64,000 nucleotides of DNA from Karalla daura (Eukaryota > Chordata > Actinopteri > Chaetodontiformes > Leiognathidae): the NCBI GenBank assembly GCA_029224185.1, contig CM055201.1, positions 20,772,172-20,836,171 on the forward strand. Reading direction: 5' to 3'. A program made the position numbers and the translations under genes. The notes beneath the pieces were generated by a model. The model did not search any database. It saw only the letters and a list, made by a program, of their open reading frames with translations, and had not been told where the DNA came from. Numbering within the stretch: position 1 is the stretch's first letter; every line of letters starts with the position of its first letter. Of the stretch, positions 37,101 through 47,721 are shown one piece after another.

Positions 37101-39542
37101 AGGTTTTTTAGTACAACCCTAACTGAGGACTTGTGTGTGACATCAGACACAACCCGATCATTGTCAAAGTCCAGTGACTCTTTACTTTCATCCAGGCCAT
37201 CAAGGATGAACAAAGGTTTACAGTTGGCGAGCTGCTCTGCTGTCAACCTCTGTAATGTTGGATGGAACACCTGGAGCAGAGAGAGAAGACTGTGCTGCTC
37301 CTCTCTGAGCAGGTTCAGCTCCCTGAAGGAAAGAACAATCACTGCACTGACATCTTGGTTTTCTAAACCCTCTGCCCAGTCCAGACTGAACTTCTGCACC
37401 GAGAAGGTTTTTCCAACTCCAGCGACGCCATTTGTCAGGACCACTCTGATGGGGCTCTGGTGGTCAGGTGGCCACGCCGTGGCCTCAGCTTTGAAGATGT
37501 TGTGGCATTTGATTGGTGTTTCATGGATGGTCTTCTTCTTGGATGTGGTCTCCAGCTGCCTGACCTCATGTTGGGTGTTGACCTCTTCACTCTGTCCATC
37601 TGTGATGTACAGCTCAGTGTAGATCTTTTTAAAAGACATTTCACCTCCTGTTCCTTCAGTTCCTTCAGACACATGTTCACAGCTCTTCTTCACGCTGATC
37701 TTATGTTCAATGAAAACCTCCCACATACATGGATCTGCTGAGAATGAAAATTGGACTTAATTCACAGAGACACTCTAGATTATATGTGAACAAAACAACA
37801 AATGGCAAAACAATGAAAATGTCAGATGATTTTGGACATCTGCAGACACGTGATCAGTCTTACCTTGTGTAGTACTGGTCTGACTGGATGTTTCCAGTCC
37901 AGTTCTGGTTCTGGATCCCTCTTCACTCAGTGACTCCTCCACAGACACACGACTCTTCTGGCTCTCACTGTGAAGACATTTATTTAGTATGAAAATCTCA
38001 ATAAAGATAAACCCTGTCTAGATGCTCAGATGGTCATAAACACTTGAAATGTTTTTGGTTTGGTCTTTCCACGTTTCCACTGGCTGGTTCTCACTACATC
38101 ATTGCGTCACGCTCGGCCCGACGTGGCCCGGCTTGGCCTGGCAGACGAGCAGGAACTAGAAATATAGAACCAGGTTACACATTACAGGTAATGGTAACAC
38201 ACAAAAAGCTGAGTCGAGTGGAGTAGAGTGTAGTTGGTACCACGTTGTGCAAACAGGGCACAAGGTTGAGCAGGATACTGAAAGGACTGTGCTAGAAGAT
38301 TAGGCACAGACATGCATTGTAACAGTGCTGTCAGAGGTTGGGCTTAGCTAGATGTTCACTATATCAGGTTGAAATAAAACAGTCACTTACTGTGTGTCTG
38401 AGGGTCCATCTTCATGACTGAAGTTCAGAGGTTCAGGCTTAGACCAGTCACTCTTCATAGATAGACCACTGCGTGCTGCAGACTCCACGTTCTGTCTGGT
38501 CTGAGCTCTGCAAACAAAGACATAAATGATGACTGAGGAAGTTCCAATTCCTCAAAGCTGCTGCTACTTTCCTTAATCAGCAACTTTCACAGAATGCTTC
38601 ACCTCAGCCCAAACCATACACATGTGCAATTAAGCATGGAGGAATGAATACAGATGCCAAAGTCACAGTTTTCATAGGTTCCACTAAAACACTTTCTGAA
38701 TTCTCGACAGAGAATAAAATGGGTTTCTTCCCACTGTTAGGACTTCAAGAATGCCTACGAGCTTTTGTTTTTCTCCTGCCCACTTAAACTCAAACCATGA
38801 TTGGTCAATTCTCCCATCACTCTTGATACCAGAACACATAGGTTGACCTTTACTGAGATTCCTGAAGTCCTAACCAATCAATGAGCCAGTTTACAGGGGT
38901 TCGATGAAGACGGACCATTCTGATTGGATAACATGTTTCAGGATAGTAACTCTTTCATTGTTGATGTGAACTTGACAGTAAACTTAACTTTATAATATAG
39001 GTGAGAAAATGTATTGAATATCTTGTATCAAATCAGATATATTTTCTAAAAATATATACCGTGTATCTGAGGGTCCATCTCCATGACTGAAGTTCAGAGG
39101 TTCAGGCTTAGACCAGCCACTCTTCATAGACAGGCCGCTGGGTGCTGCAGACCCTGCCTTCTGTCTGTCCCGCTGAACTCTGTAAAGATAGACACGATTT
39201 TATTCACTCAGTGTGTGTCACATGAATTCCCTCACAAATCATTTGCTAAAATTCATTGAGGGTGCTTTACAGATGCATGCAGCAGAAACGAGTGTGGTTC
39301 CACAGATGCCTAGTTTGTCAAAATGATCTTAGATGAGGTTACAGCTTCTCTGGGTGTCTAAATATATATAATACAGCTTATACAATGAGTGAGCAGCAGG
39401 TGTCTTACTGTGGGTCTGAGGGTCCAGCTTCATCGCTGAAGTTCAGAGGTTCAGGTTTGGACCAGTCACTCTTCATAGACAGACAGCTGGGTGCTGCAGA
39501 CCCTGCCTTCTCCTCGTCTTTATCCGAATTAACACTCATTTT
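31056..39542 (-). CDS. Fish-type NLR receptor: FISNA-NACHT-LRR protein (NLRC3-like), complete
   Basis: Cytosolic NOD-like receptor of the family expanded in teleosts; members are thought to act in innate immune sensing. Exons on the minus strand: 39542-39409 (start ATG 39539), 39179-39060, 38507-38391, 37967-37864, 37737-35883, 34095-33922, 33610-33437, 32846-32673, 32323-32150, 32040-31867, 31757-31584, 31493-31320, 31116-31056. They sum to 3606 coding bases, 1201 codons plus stop, with phase kept at every junction. Order: three ~40-residue repeats (1-~123), linker (~124-157), FISNA and NACHT (from ~160; GVAGVGKT Walker A, LFILDGLDES Walker B, WITSRPAAA sensor), then seven LRR exons of 58 residues and a 19-residue tail. 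No PYD, CARD, RING or B30.2 is seen. The last exon is the least certain part. Confidence 0.88.
31320..34095 (-). CDS. NLR leucine-rich repeat array: seven 174-bp exons
   Basis: Exons 34095-33922, 33610-33437, 32846-32673, 32323-32150, 32040-31867, 31757-31584 and 31493-31320 are each exactly 174 bp with the same phase, and each encodes two LRRs of the ribonuclease-inhibitor type (pattern CxLSxxSCxxLASALKSNPS, HLxxLDLSxNxLQDSGVKEL). Two neighbouring units (exon plus 109-bp intron, period 283 bp) look nearly identical, so the array has grown recently by tandem duplication. Confidence 0.92.
34339..34984. mobile_element. Harbinger-like non-autonomous DNA transposon, copy 1
   Basis: 646 bp in the intron between the NACHT exon and the first LRR exon. 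The ends are inverted repeats (AGGTGCTTCCACATAGACCG and its complement at the right end, about 30 bp), and the element is flanked by TTA on both sides (34336-34338 and 34985-34987), the three-base target duplication typical of PIF/Harbinger. Inside, an ATG at about 34484 opens MEGQLIKFPDLWDTRF, like the start of the MADF/Myb-like protein of Harbinger elements, followed soon by a stop. It also holds about three copies of a 51-bp repeat. Confidence 0.75.
34988..35851. mobile_element. Harbinger-like non-autonomous DNA transposon, copy 2
   Basis: 864 bp, same orientation as copy 1 and directly beside it, sharing the central TTA (34985-34987); the right TTA is at 35852-35854. Its left end is more diverged (AGGCGCTGCCAGATAGACCG). 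An ATG at about 35218 opens MEGPLIKFPDLWDTRF with a stop about 30 codons in. The 51-bp repeat is expanded to about six units, which explains the extra length. It lacks any transposase and would need one in trans. Confidence 0.75.
35300..35605. repeat. 51-bp minisatellite inside Harbinger copy 2
   Basis: About six units starting gtagacctcaaaacgggcgt and containing ggagctgtagctcccggacc, with a period of 51 bp. As 51 is 17 codons, the minus strand stays open (RSTSGWSGSYSSITPVL repeated). The unit contains the palindromic block GGAGCTGTAGCTCC. Copy 1 carries about three units at 34570-34715. Confidence 0.93.
35883..37737 (-). CDS. NLR FISNA-NACHT exon (ATPase)
   Basis: A single 1855-bp exon. It starts DPCMWEVFIEHKISVKK and CEHVSEGTEGTGG (FISNA), then the NACHT NTPase with GVAGVGKT (Walker A, P-loop), LFILDGLDES (Walker B) and ALVWITSRPAAA, followed by the winged-helix and helical parts with CFVHLSVQEFLAAVYMFH. 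All key motifs are intact and there is no stop, so the ATPase should be functional. The acceptor is a NAGNAG (ctcagcag), which allows a one-residue length choice (37737 or 37734). The donor GTGAGT is at 35882. Confidence 0.93.
37990..38390. other. NLR intron, possible small repeat
   Basis: Intron between the third N-terminal repeat exon and the linker exon. The part at 38060-38240 (tttccactggctggttctca, then CG-rich cgctcggcccgacgtggccc) looks like a small transposon-type sequence, but its ends could not be defined. Confidence 0.3.
39060..39542 (-). CDS. NLR N-terminal repeat exons 1 and 2
   Basis: Exon 39542-39409 has an acceptor just before ATG 39539 and encodes CLSMKSDWSKPEPLNFS; exon 39179-39060 encodes GLSMKSGWSKPEPLNFS. 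With exon 38507-38391 (GLSMKSDWSKPEPLNFS) they form three tandem modules, each on its own exon with the same phase, so exons can be added or lost without breaking the frame. The donor of the second exon is a weak GTATAT. Such short N-terminal repeats are known in zebrafish NLR families. Confidence 0.88.
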
Positions 39543-39939
39543 CTGCATTGAAGAGACACAGGATTACTGATGAACGTCTCACACTCGCAGGCACTCTCAC
39601 GCACACACGTTTCAGGCTGAGCACCCAGGAAGCAACTTGCACATTCACAACTTCATCTGCATCCAAATACAGGTTAAAAATAAAAGCCAGGACTCCATTT
39701 GACTGCAAAAACAAAGAGATGTTCAGTCTACACCCAGACTGCTTCAATCTCAGTTCTGTTTAGACTTAGTCTGACCACCTGACTCTCTGATAGTCTGCCT
39801 CTATATGAAGAAAAGAGAATACACAGCAACACGTAACATACCCGACCTCTCACCTCTCCGTTTTCGTTTGCTTTCTTGGCAACAGCCAATATGCATTATC
39901 CTGACTGCAAAACAGTCATAATTATGGATTAATACTCAC

Positions 39940-40035
39940 TGCAGTCTTCAGTCTTCCTTCCTCTGCTCCATCAGCATAAAGGGAATGCTGTACTAAGGTG
40001 TGGAGACTCCAGTCCAAGCTCCACCATGGTCAGCA
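39940..40035 (-). promoter_or_regulatory. Candidate untranslated first exon of the NLR gene
   Basis: On the minus strand a clear GTGAGT donor lies at 39939-39934, after ctgaagactgca. The first coding exon has an acceptor three bases before its ATG, so an upstream non-coding exon is required and this is the nearest good candidate. It contains a very short upstream frame (MLMEQRKED). A (GT)n microsatellite lies just upstream at 40071-40129. Confidence 0.4.
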
Positions 40036-40069
40036 CTGCCACTCCCCTTTGCATTGGGACATAATTAAG

Positions 40070-40070
<1 letters not shown>

Positions 40071-40129
<59 letters not shown>
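40071..40129. repeat. (GT)n microsatellite
   Basis: About 29 TG units just upstream of the presumed NLR first exon. Confidence 0.97.
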
Positions 40130-40132
<3 letters not shown>

Positions 40133-40309
40133 ACTTATAACTCACACTTGATTTACAACTAAACAGCTTTAACTAAAGAAATAACAGGAATATTTTGCTC
40201 GATGTTTATGTATGCAAAGGAGCATTTTCCTTTTCAGTCTCTGAAGATTTAACGTGCATTAGATGATGGACACGATGAACAGGTCAAAACCAGCCGCTGC
40301 AGTCTCTTC

Positions 40310-40440
40310 ATTACATTTACTCATTTGGCAGATGGTTTCATCCAGGGCAGCTTCCAATTAAGGGACAGCATGAGTGCTTTACTCTGCAGAAGGAGGCAAT
40401 AGTTGTTAGGCCACCATGCTAGTGCTGCAGTTTGGGGGTC
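40310..40440 (-). repeat. SINE/LINE-type tail, reverse orientation
   Basis: The reverse complement of 40313-40370 reads ctggatgaaaccatctgcca then aatgagtaaatgtaatg, the same tail type as at 30910-30955. The element body would extend towards higher coordinates but is not clearly delimited. Confidence 0.5.
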
Positions 40441-40734
40441 GTAAGTGAAACAGAAAAGTTTGTAATATCATGCCAATAAAAACATAAAACACTGTAGCAG
40501 TACACACGTAACACATCAGAATATCAACAATAAAAACATAAAATGGAGCAGAGCAATAAAAGAATGAAACATAGAACAGAAAGAGGAATGAGCAGGCCTT
40601 GAACTCTTCCTCCCCCCTCCCCTCCACAAGAGGGAAAGATGTTAATTTGATTCGTCTTTTTATTGTTTCTCAGGGAATTAGTCCTTCTGGGATTTTCACT
40701 CTCTCCCACCGTGTGGTTTAGAGCTAGGGTTAGG

Positions 40735-40995
40735 CAGTTCAGTCAAACGTGGCTGTATAAAGGAAGGTTTTTAACTTTTTCTTAAACGTAGTCACTGATG
40801 TGGCCAGTTTTACTAGCTTGGCAGGTTGTGGCAGAAACATAGGGCATAGACAGAATGCTGCTTCCCCTTCCCAATGATACTGAATTGATGTGAATGATTT
40901 AACTGCAGTTGTTAGTGGGTTTGAACAGTCTTGATTAGCTTCAAGGGCCGTTATTGTTATCTGACTGTTTTGCACTTTGGATCAATGTAGCCAGG
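40735..40995. repeat. Possible interspersed repeat
   Basis: The block with gtataaaggaaggtttttaa and gtcactgatgtggccagttt resembles a sequence that recurs in fish genomes. A family name cannot be given from this window. It is open on the minus strand for 78 codons, with no recognised domain. Confidence 0.35.
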
Positions 40996-40999
40996 AAAC

Positions 41000-42440
41000 A
41001 CTCGTTATCCTTATCTTCTTATCTTTATTGGAGAAATTGATGCACACTTCAGTATCACTTTATCAATCTATCAAACTGATAAAACTGAAGAACAGAAAGA
41101 AAAGAATACTTTCAAAACTGTGATATACTTGTATATAAATATCGTTACCGCTAAGGGCTACACTACATATACATTTAAGGTAATAAAAGCAGTTGTCTGC
41201 TGAGTGTGCTCATCTTAACCCTTGGGCACAGTTAGAAAATACATCCTTATTTACTTGTGACAAAATTATCCAGTAAAAGTGCTGTGAGATCAACCTGTGT
41301 CCTGATCAAAACCCCTAAATATCAATTTGGTACCTCTGCTGCCTGTCATTAACCAGTTATCTCCATTCAGCTTGTGACACAGCCAAAAACAGAATGCAAA
41401 ATCTATCAATATGATAAAGTCATGCCCTTCAGTTCAACTGAAACAGTGATTCTGAGAGTGAAACTGTTAGTTAAAGTCCTAAAAGTTGATGATTGACAGG
41501 GTTTACAAGGGTTTCTCAACCAACCAAACACAATATTTAATGTGCCAAAGTGCGCCCTAACCACTCCTGGACTAGCTGTCCCTCAACACGTCTATACAGT
41601 ATCAAAATGATATCATTCAGCAGTTATTTTTAACACAAACTTAGAAGCCTTTCACATTCAGCAATTTATTTGCAGAGCACACATGCAGTCAACTTTTGTA
41701 CAATTATAGGCTACTGTTTGTGGCTCCTACTGCAGGAGCTCTGGGCCAGCCCAAAGAGACGAAAATGAAAGGACAAGAACTGAACTCATGCTTGAACATG
41801 TTTTTCATTCTCTTAATATGAAGTTACTCACGCTTGCCTGCACATTTCCTCACTATGTGTTAATGATCTAAATCTGCAATTTTTCAATTTAAATTCCCTG
41901 ATAACTTTAATGAAGTTGAGTGAGAGAGAACTTTTTCACGTCAGCATGCAAACTGAGAATTTAGGAGGACAATGCTTCAATGAAAATATAGCAAACCATG
42001 ACATGAAAACTGAGAAATGTTATGTTTCACTTTCTTCCTTTTCTTTTTACACCTGTTGTCTCCAGCAGCTCCTGGATTCAAGTTTGTTTCCACAGCAGAT
42101 CCTGTCTCACGCTGGCCTGAAGTTGTGCAAACGGGAGTCAAATTCATCAGATGTGAGAGCTGAGGGGACAGAATGTGTTAGATTAGTGTGGAGACCTGAG
42201 AAAGATTAGTTTGAATTTGATTTTAATGGACTAAAGAGAAAAGAAAACACAACAGCAAAAAGCATGTTACATACAGCTCTTATCTTTGGTCCTATTGGAT
42301 TTTTCATTTATTTTACCACAGGGCTTAAACTAGCTTGTGTGGGTGTGCAGAGCTACCAAAGCTCCACCCTGTGGCCATCCTGAGATAGTACCACATGACA
42401 TTCAGCCAAATTCTGACAGTGAAACAATGCCAGTCAGATG
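41000..42440. other. Intergenic, nothing recognised
   Basis: AT-rich sequence upstream of the NLR gene with no coding exon, RNA or clear repeat that I could recognise. The 99-codon frame at 41910-42209 has no known motif. Confidence 0.5.
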
Positions 42441-42479
42441 GTGTGAAAAGGCAGCGCCACCTTTTCAGGGCCACGCGGG

Positions 42480-43110
42480 ACCTTCACTCCCTCAAGCAAA
42501 CTGCCTCGTCATCTTGAGGTCTTCCGGCTCAATCCGGAAATGCGGCGCTAGCTTTAGCGTTAGCAATAGCAATTAGCTTTAGCATCGGCATTAGCGATTC
42601 TTGTAACGTGGACAAAAAACAACCAGACACACTTTCAACCAACATTATCCAGAGCTTCGCTCCCTCAAACAAACTGCCGCGTCATTTCGAGGTCTTCCGG
42701 CTTGGTCTGGCAATGTGGTGCTAGCGTTAGCAATAGCTACTAGCGTTAGCATTAGGAATTCTTGTAACATGGACAAAATAAAATCGCAGTTTTACCATCA
42801 ATTACCAAACCCTCATTCCCTCAAACAGCCACGTCATTTTGAGGGCTTCTGGCTCGGTCCGGCAATGCGGTGCTAGCGCTAGCGTTAGCATTAGCATTAG
42901 CGATTCTCGTAACGTGGACAAAAGACAACTCGACACTTTTGCCATCATTATCCAGACCCTCACTCCCTCAAGCAAGCTGCCGCGTCATTTCGAGGCGGTG
43001 TTAGCATTAGCAAAATCAATTAGCGTTAGCATTAGAAATACTTATAACATGGACAAACGACAACCACACGGTATTACCATCATTATCCATTTATTAATTC
43101 AACATCTTAG
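42480..43110. repeat. Degenerate minisatellite of about 155-175 bp, four copies
   Basis: Copies begin near 42483, 42657, 42811 and 42959 with forms of actccctcaagcaaactgcc then gcgtcatttcgaggtcttcc, run into GCTAGC/TTAGCATTAGC-rich sequence, and end with ttcttgtaacgtggacaaaa. Copies differ by substitutions and small deletions, so the array is old. Confidence 0.85.
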
Positions 43111-44763
43111 TGAGCAGTGACTTATATACTGTCTGTACTCCATTATCCACCACATAACAAACATAGCTCCACCAGCAGCTCACATCCTTCCCCTACATAC
43201 CACTTGCCCTCCCGGTACGGCAGCATACAGCATCCCACTGGAAGCACGAACCAGGGGGGAACCAAGCTTTTACGTCGGGGGACGCGGGAAAGGTGTGTTT
43301 GGTTGGGGGAGGGGGGGGGGTGTTGTTAGATATGATTAAGCATATACAATGTTTATACTCATTGTATGTGTTAGTAGTTTCTGTATGGGTTTGTGCATTA
43401 TTTGTCCGTGTTTGGGGCATATAGGGGTATTGTCTGGAGGTTTTAGGCTTGATGCTGGTTTTCCCCCTGTGGAGTGGGCTCCTCCAACAGGTCAAGCAAG
43501 GGGTGGGGTATAAAGGCAGGAGTGAGACCGCTGTCCGGGACAGTTGAGCCTTGAGAGCCGGTGCGTGGCGGAGAGATCAGATGGGAGGAGCAGCCGTCGG
43601 AAGGGCTAGATTGGTAGCATCATTGAGAGCGGGAATTTTGAAGGAAGTTTGTTTTTGGAAAGTACTGTGAGGAATTGCCGGTTGACATAAATTGTTTGGT
43701 GAGTGGATCCGAATGGTAAATCAAGCAGATGATGAGGAAGGGGAGTGTGATGTGGATTTAGGCAGCGAGTGGACTGTAGAGTGGTGGGAAATCTAGGTGA
43801 ACACAGCAGGGATGGGATACAGGAAATGTGAGTCGGGTCATAAAAAGGAAAAAAGATGCAAGTAAAATGCAAGGAAGTAGCTCAGATGAAGGGATTGGAG
43901 CAGTGTGAAGAAAGGTTATGGAGGAAGGATTAAATAAATTATCCTGAGATTCAGGAAATAGGATGAACATTAAGTTGAGTTCAATAACACTGTCCAAAGA
44001 ACTTAAATGGAAGATGGGAGAAGTAAAAATGGCTAAAGTGTTGTGGGATGTAAATGTGCTGCTATGTAAAATGGAAGAACAGAAATAAAGCCAAGGAGGT
44101 GGAAGGTTTATGTAAAAAGGTGGTGTATGAAATTAGGGTGCTGGGTGTAGGCATGGGGTGAGAGGAGTTATAATATGTACATGTGGAGGAAGATCTGGAG
44201 AAACTGGAAGAGTATAAGGAGGAGGAGCAGTTAATTCAATCAGATCGGTGAATGGGGACAGAATAGAAAGTCTTTCAGTTCTCTTGGAGTTTTGAGAATC
44301 TGTGCTTTCTGAGGGAGTTAAGATTGGATGTATGAGCTTCCCAGTTAGACCTTATGTTCCTCCTCCACTTAGACGCTATAAATGCTAAAAGTATGGCCAC
44401 ATTGCAGACAGAGGTTTCCCTATTGCCCTAACATCAAATGTATGTAAGATAATGGAGCAAATGATAAATGAAAGATTAACTTATTTTCCAGAAAATAAAG
44501 TCTATATAAATAAGTATAAATGTGGGTTTAGGAAGGGCTGTAATATATCCAATGTTATGCTTGGAACAGGAGATAAGGAAAGCGCAGATTGATAAAGTAT
44601 AGTAGTGGTTTTCTCTATTATAGAGAAAGCATATGTTGTGGACAGAAGGAATATTATTTAGACTTCTCAAAATGAGTATACAAGGAAAGATATACAAATG
44701 GATAAAGGACTTCTTACAAAACGGATACAAGTCTGAATAGGAAATGCGTACGAAAGTGTTACT

Positions 44764-44991
44764 GTGGAGAATGGTACACCACAAGGGAGTATTATCAGCC
44801 CAGTATTGTTTTCAGTTTTGATCAATGAGGTGTCCTCAGAAGTGGAACAGGGGTTTGGGCTTTCCTCGTTTGCAGATGATGGAGCAATCTGGAAGAGGGG
44901 AAGGAATGTGGAATACATTGTACAAAAAATGCAGGAAGCCATTGTAAAAATAAAGCGGGCTATTAGTTGGGGATTTCAATTTTCAGTTTGA
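44764..44991 (+). pseudogene. LINE reverse transcriptase fragment
   Basis: A 75-codon open piece with the RT motifs GTPQGSIISPVLF and FADD; the FADD pair of aspartates is the catalytic site. It is cut by stops on both sides, so it cannot make a working enzyme. Confidence 0.8.
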
Positions 44992-45578
44992 GAAAACAAA
45001 AAGGAGAATAGGGAGGGATGTTAAGGTTATATAATCAGGAGATGGTTTGGTGAAAGACTTACATGGGTAGGGAACATTCAAAGAGTGACTGATAAATGTA
45101 AAAAGGTGACGAATGTAATGAGGTGCTTGGTGGTGAGAGAGTGGGGAGCAAGCAGTGAGTCCATGAAATCTCTATACACCAGGTTAATAAGAGCTATTCT
45201 TGACTATGGTGCTATATATATATATATATATAAAATCTTAGTAAACTAGATCAAATACAATACCAGTGTTTAAGATTATGTACAGGACCATTTCGAACGA
45301 CTCCAGTACCAGCTTTACAAGTCGAGATGGGAGAGCAACCGCTTGAAATGAGGAGAGGGCAACTAGCGGTTAATTTTTGGGTAAATCTAAAGGGACACGG
45401 TGAAGATCACCCAGCGCAAAGTACCTTGGATTCCCAATAAAAAATCAAATAGATCAATTACAAATTGGCCCAACAGTGTCGTGGCCAGCTATACAGCCAT
45501 GTTTGTTCCCTGAGGCAGAGGTGGATGTGTCTTTATTAGATAAAAAGAAAGAAGAATGTTATTTTCACGTCACAGACG

Positions 45579-45990
45579 GTGCAAACATACACTGATGAAT
45601 ATTATAGTTCCATTCAGATATACACAGATGCCTTCAAGTGTTTGGATAATGGAACAGGTGTAGGGTTTTTTGTACCAGAGTTTGATGTCATTGTGGGGAA
45701 GAGGATTGAGGGAAAGGTGTCTGTGTACCCAGGGGAGATGGTGGCACTGGTGTTAGCACTACAGTGGGTGGAAGATACAAGATCACTGAGGGCTGTTGAA
45801 TGTTCAGATTCAAGTTCGGCTCTTACAAGTGTAAATAACAGTTACTCTGAAAGCAGACCAGATATTTTATTAGAAATACAGCAAACACTTTACAGGATTC
45901 AGATGATGTTATTTCTATATGGGCATCAGCACACATTGGGGTAATAGGAAATGAAATGGCAGACAAAATTGCAAAGAGAGCAACAAGGAT
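45579..45990 (+). pseudogene. LINE RNase H domain fragment
   Basis: The pattern YTDAxK, GExxAxxLALxW, CSDSxSAL gives the first three acidic catalytic residues of RNase H (D, E, D). The final motif with histidine and aspartate (HIGVIGNEMADKIAK) is present but in another frame after about 45903. No function is expected. Confidence 0.75.
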
Positions 45991-46180
45991 AATGAAGTAA
46001 CTATTAACAAGAGGTCAAAACAACATAAAGGAGAAGATAAAGGAGAAATGGCAGAATCAGTGGGATAAAGAAAGGAGGGGGAGTGGCTGGAGCTGGCTTG
46101 TTTTTCTGTTGTAGTTTTTGAGCTATGTGGTTTTTTTTTGAGCCCTGTAAATAAATCTGCACCTCCTTGATGCACCGTAC

Positions 46181-47440
46181 GCCCTAGTTGTGTATTTATT
46201 TCTGTGTGATGTCTATCCTGCCGTGAATAGTTGAGTCTGTTGGTTCAGCAGTGTTACAGATGGCAAAAGGTGCTGCTGCCAATCTGCCATGACCACACAT
46301 AGATGGAGATATCGTAACAGGTTTTGTGGCATCCAAAGCAAAGGTAGTGCCATTCAGGAACATGACTATAGCACGTTTGGAGATAATGGGTGGGACCTAA
46401 CCTACTCAACCAGCTGCACACGTGGACAGATTCAATGATTGTCTCATTGGAGTACAGGAAAAAAAAGGGTATTTGTGTCAAAATGAGTGAGTGAGATACA
46501 AAGTCTCACAAGCCCAGAGCAATGGTTTCACGGCCTTCTGCTGTCAACTAATGGAGCACAAAGCACTGACGAGGACTTTGTTACAGATGAGGTGAAGTCT
46601 GAGTTTGTTCTTGAGTCTGTCCTTCCTGTCGTCTTGGAGCTCCTCGAAGGCTGTGCTTGATCCTGGACCTTCATCACGGACCCTCCTCCACCCTCTACTG
46701 CTACTGTGGATGTATCTTCATCATCTCTTCATTCAAGGTTTTCCCTTCATTCTGCCCAAGGTTTTCCTACCATGAAAGGGCGTTTTCTTTCCTAACCGCT
46801 GTCACCTCAGTAATTCATGGCATGTATATGATGTTTGTTTGCTCATGTGCTTTCCTGCAGCTCTTGATAATTCTTTTGAAAACTGTCCCTCTGCACGGCC
46901 TCCTCCTCCTCTGCTGAAGGATGCAGGCATGCCCTGTAAGTGTAAGTGTCGGCCTGTCCTTGGTTGGGACTCTGCATGTCGTACGGAGAGCCTGGGGCAG
47001 ATTGAAAGTTACAAGAATAAATCCATGGTGATTGTAGTTGTTTTCTTTTAGTGTTTTACCTCTTACCTTTTCGTTCTCATCTCTGTGTGGTCTTTCTCAC
47101 ACCTACCTCTAAACGAAGTGACTGTCTCAGCACCTGCAGCCTTATATACATGTGATGATGCCATATAGAATGGCATCTTGGAATGGAATCTCATTCTAAA
47201 TTCTACATTCTAGATTCTACGTGGCTTTCTAATTATGTGGATCCTTTAAAGAGCCAAAGGAAACACACACAATCTTTTTCCCAGCATTCAAAACATTTCA
47301 AAAATGTTTTTGTGTTTGGCATCTGTACAGAATAATTTACCTTCAGGGATAAATAAAGTACTATCTTATCTTAACTTGTGAATATCTGCATCTATTTATT
47401 TATCTTTTATATTTATTTCATGCTTGTGTCATTTTTGTTC
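46181..47440. other. Intergenic, few recognisable features
   Basis: No supported gene. The part 47320-47380 (tttaccttcagggataaata, aagtactatcttatctt) resembles a fish LINE 3' tail. Frames at 46657-47051 overlap one another and carry no known motif. Confidence 0.5.
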
Positions 47441-47479
47441 CTTCATGTCCTTTTTCCTCAAAAAAAAAACCCAGCGTGA

Positions 47480-47721
47480 CGGACTACACCCTCGACCAAT
47501 CGGATTAGCCGTAGTAGTAGCACGTGTCCAGGCCAGCCAATCAGAGCTGGGGAAACGTCTAAGCAAAACCCAGCGGAAGTTGCGACCTCCTCCGGTATCG
47601 TGCTGCGGGTTGTGTGTCGGCGGCGGAGTAAACGCCACTTTCAGCCGTTCCTGAGGGATAAACGCTCACATTTTGAATTGAAGGTTGTTTCATTCCCCTT
47701 TCCCCGACGGACCGAGCTGAC
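47480..47721 (+). promoter_or_regulatory. nars1: nars1 promoter and 5' UTR
   Basis: Two CCAAT boxes (gaccaatcgg about 47494, gccaatcag about 47535) flank an E-box (cacgtg, 47521), within a CpG-containing stretch that runs to the ATG at 47722. This is a typical TATA-less housekeeping promoter. The sites are consensus matches only. Confidence 0.6.

Larger units (their letters stand above)
43500..46180 (+). mobile_element. Degenerate I/Nimb-like LINE retrotransposon
   Basis: A broken non-LTR retrotransposon. In order: 5' part with a TATA-like gggtataaaggcagg (43506), a decayed CCHC knuckle (YKC-KYGHIA, about 44380), reverse transcriptase motifs NGTPQGSIISPVLFSVLINE and FADDGAIW (44767-44890), and an RNase H domain (IYTDAFK, GEMVALVLALQWVE, CSDSSSAL at 45617-45830; then AHIGVIGNEMADKIAK after a frameshift near 45903). 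RNase H after RT points to the I clade, and Nimb is the fish member I know. Stops, frameshifts and a missing endonuclease region make it dead. Both outer borders are approximate. Confidence 0.75.

Noticed and set aside
37038..37622. 194-codon plus-strand frame opposite the NLR NACHT exon
   Set aside because: Antisense shadow of the strongly coding NACHT exon; no independent motif.
46657..47051. Possible small membrane protein genes
   Set aside because: Overlapping hydrophobic frames without family match, in a repeat-rich intergenic region.
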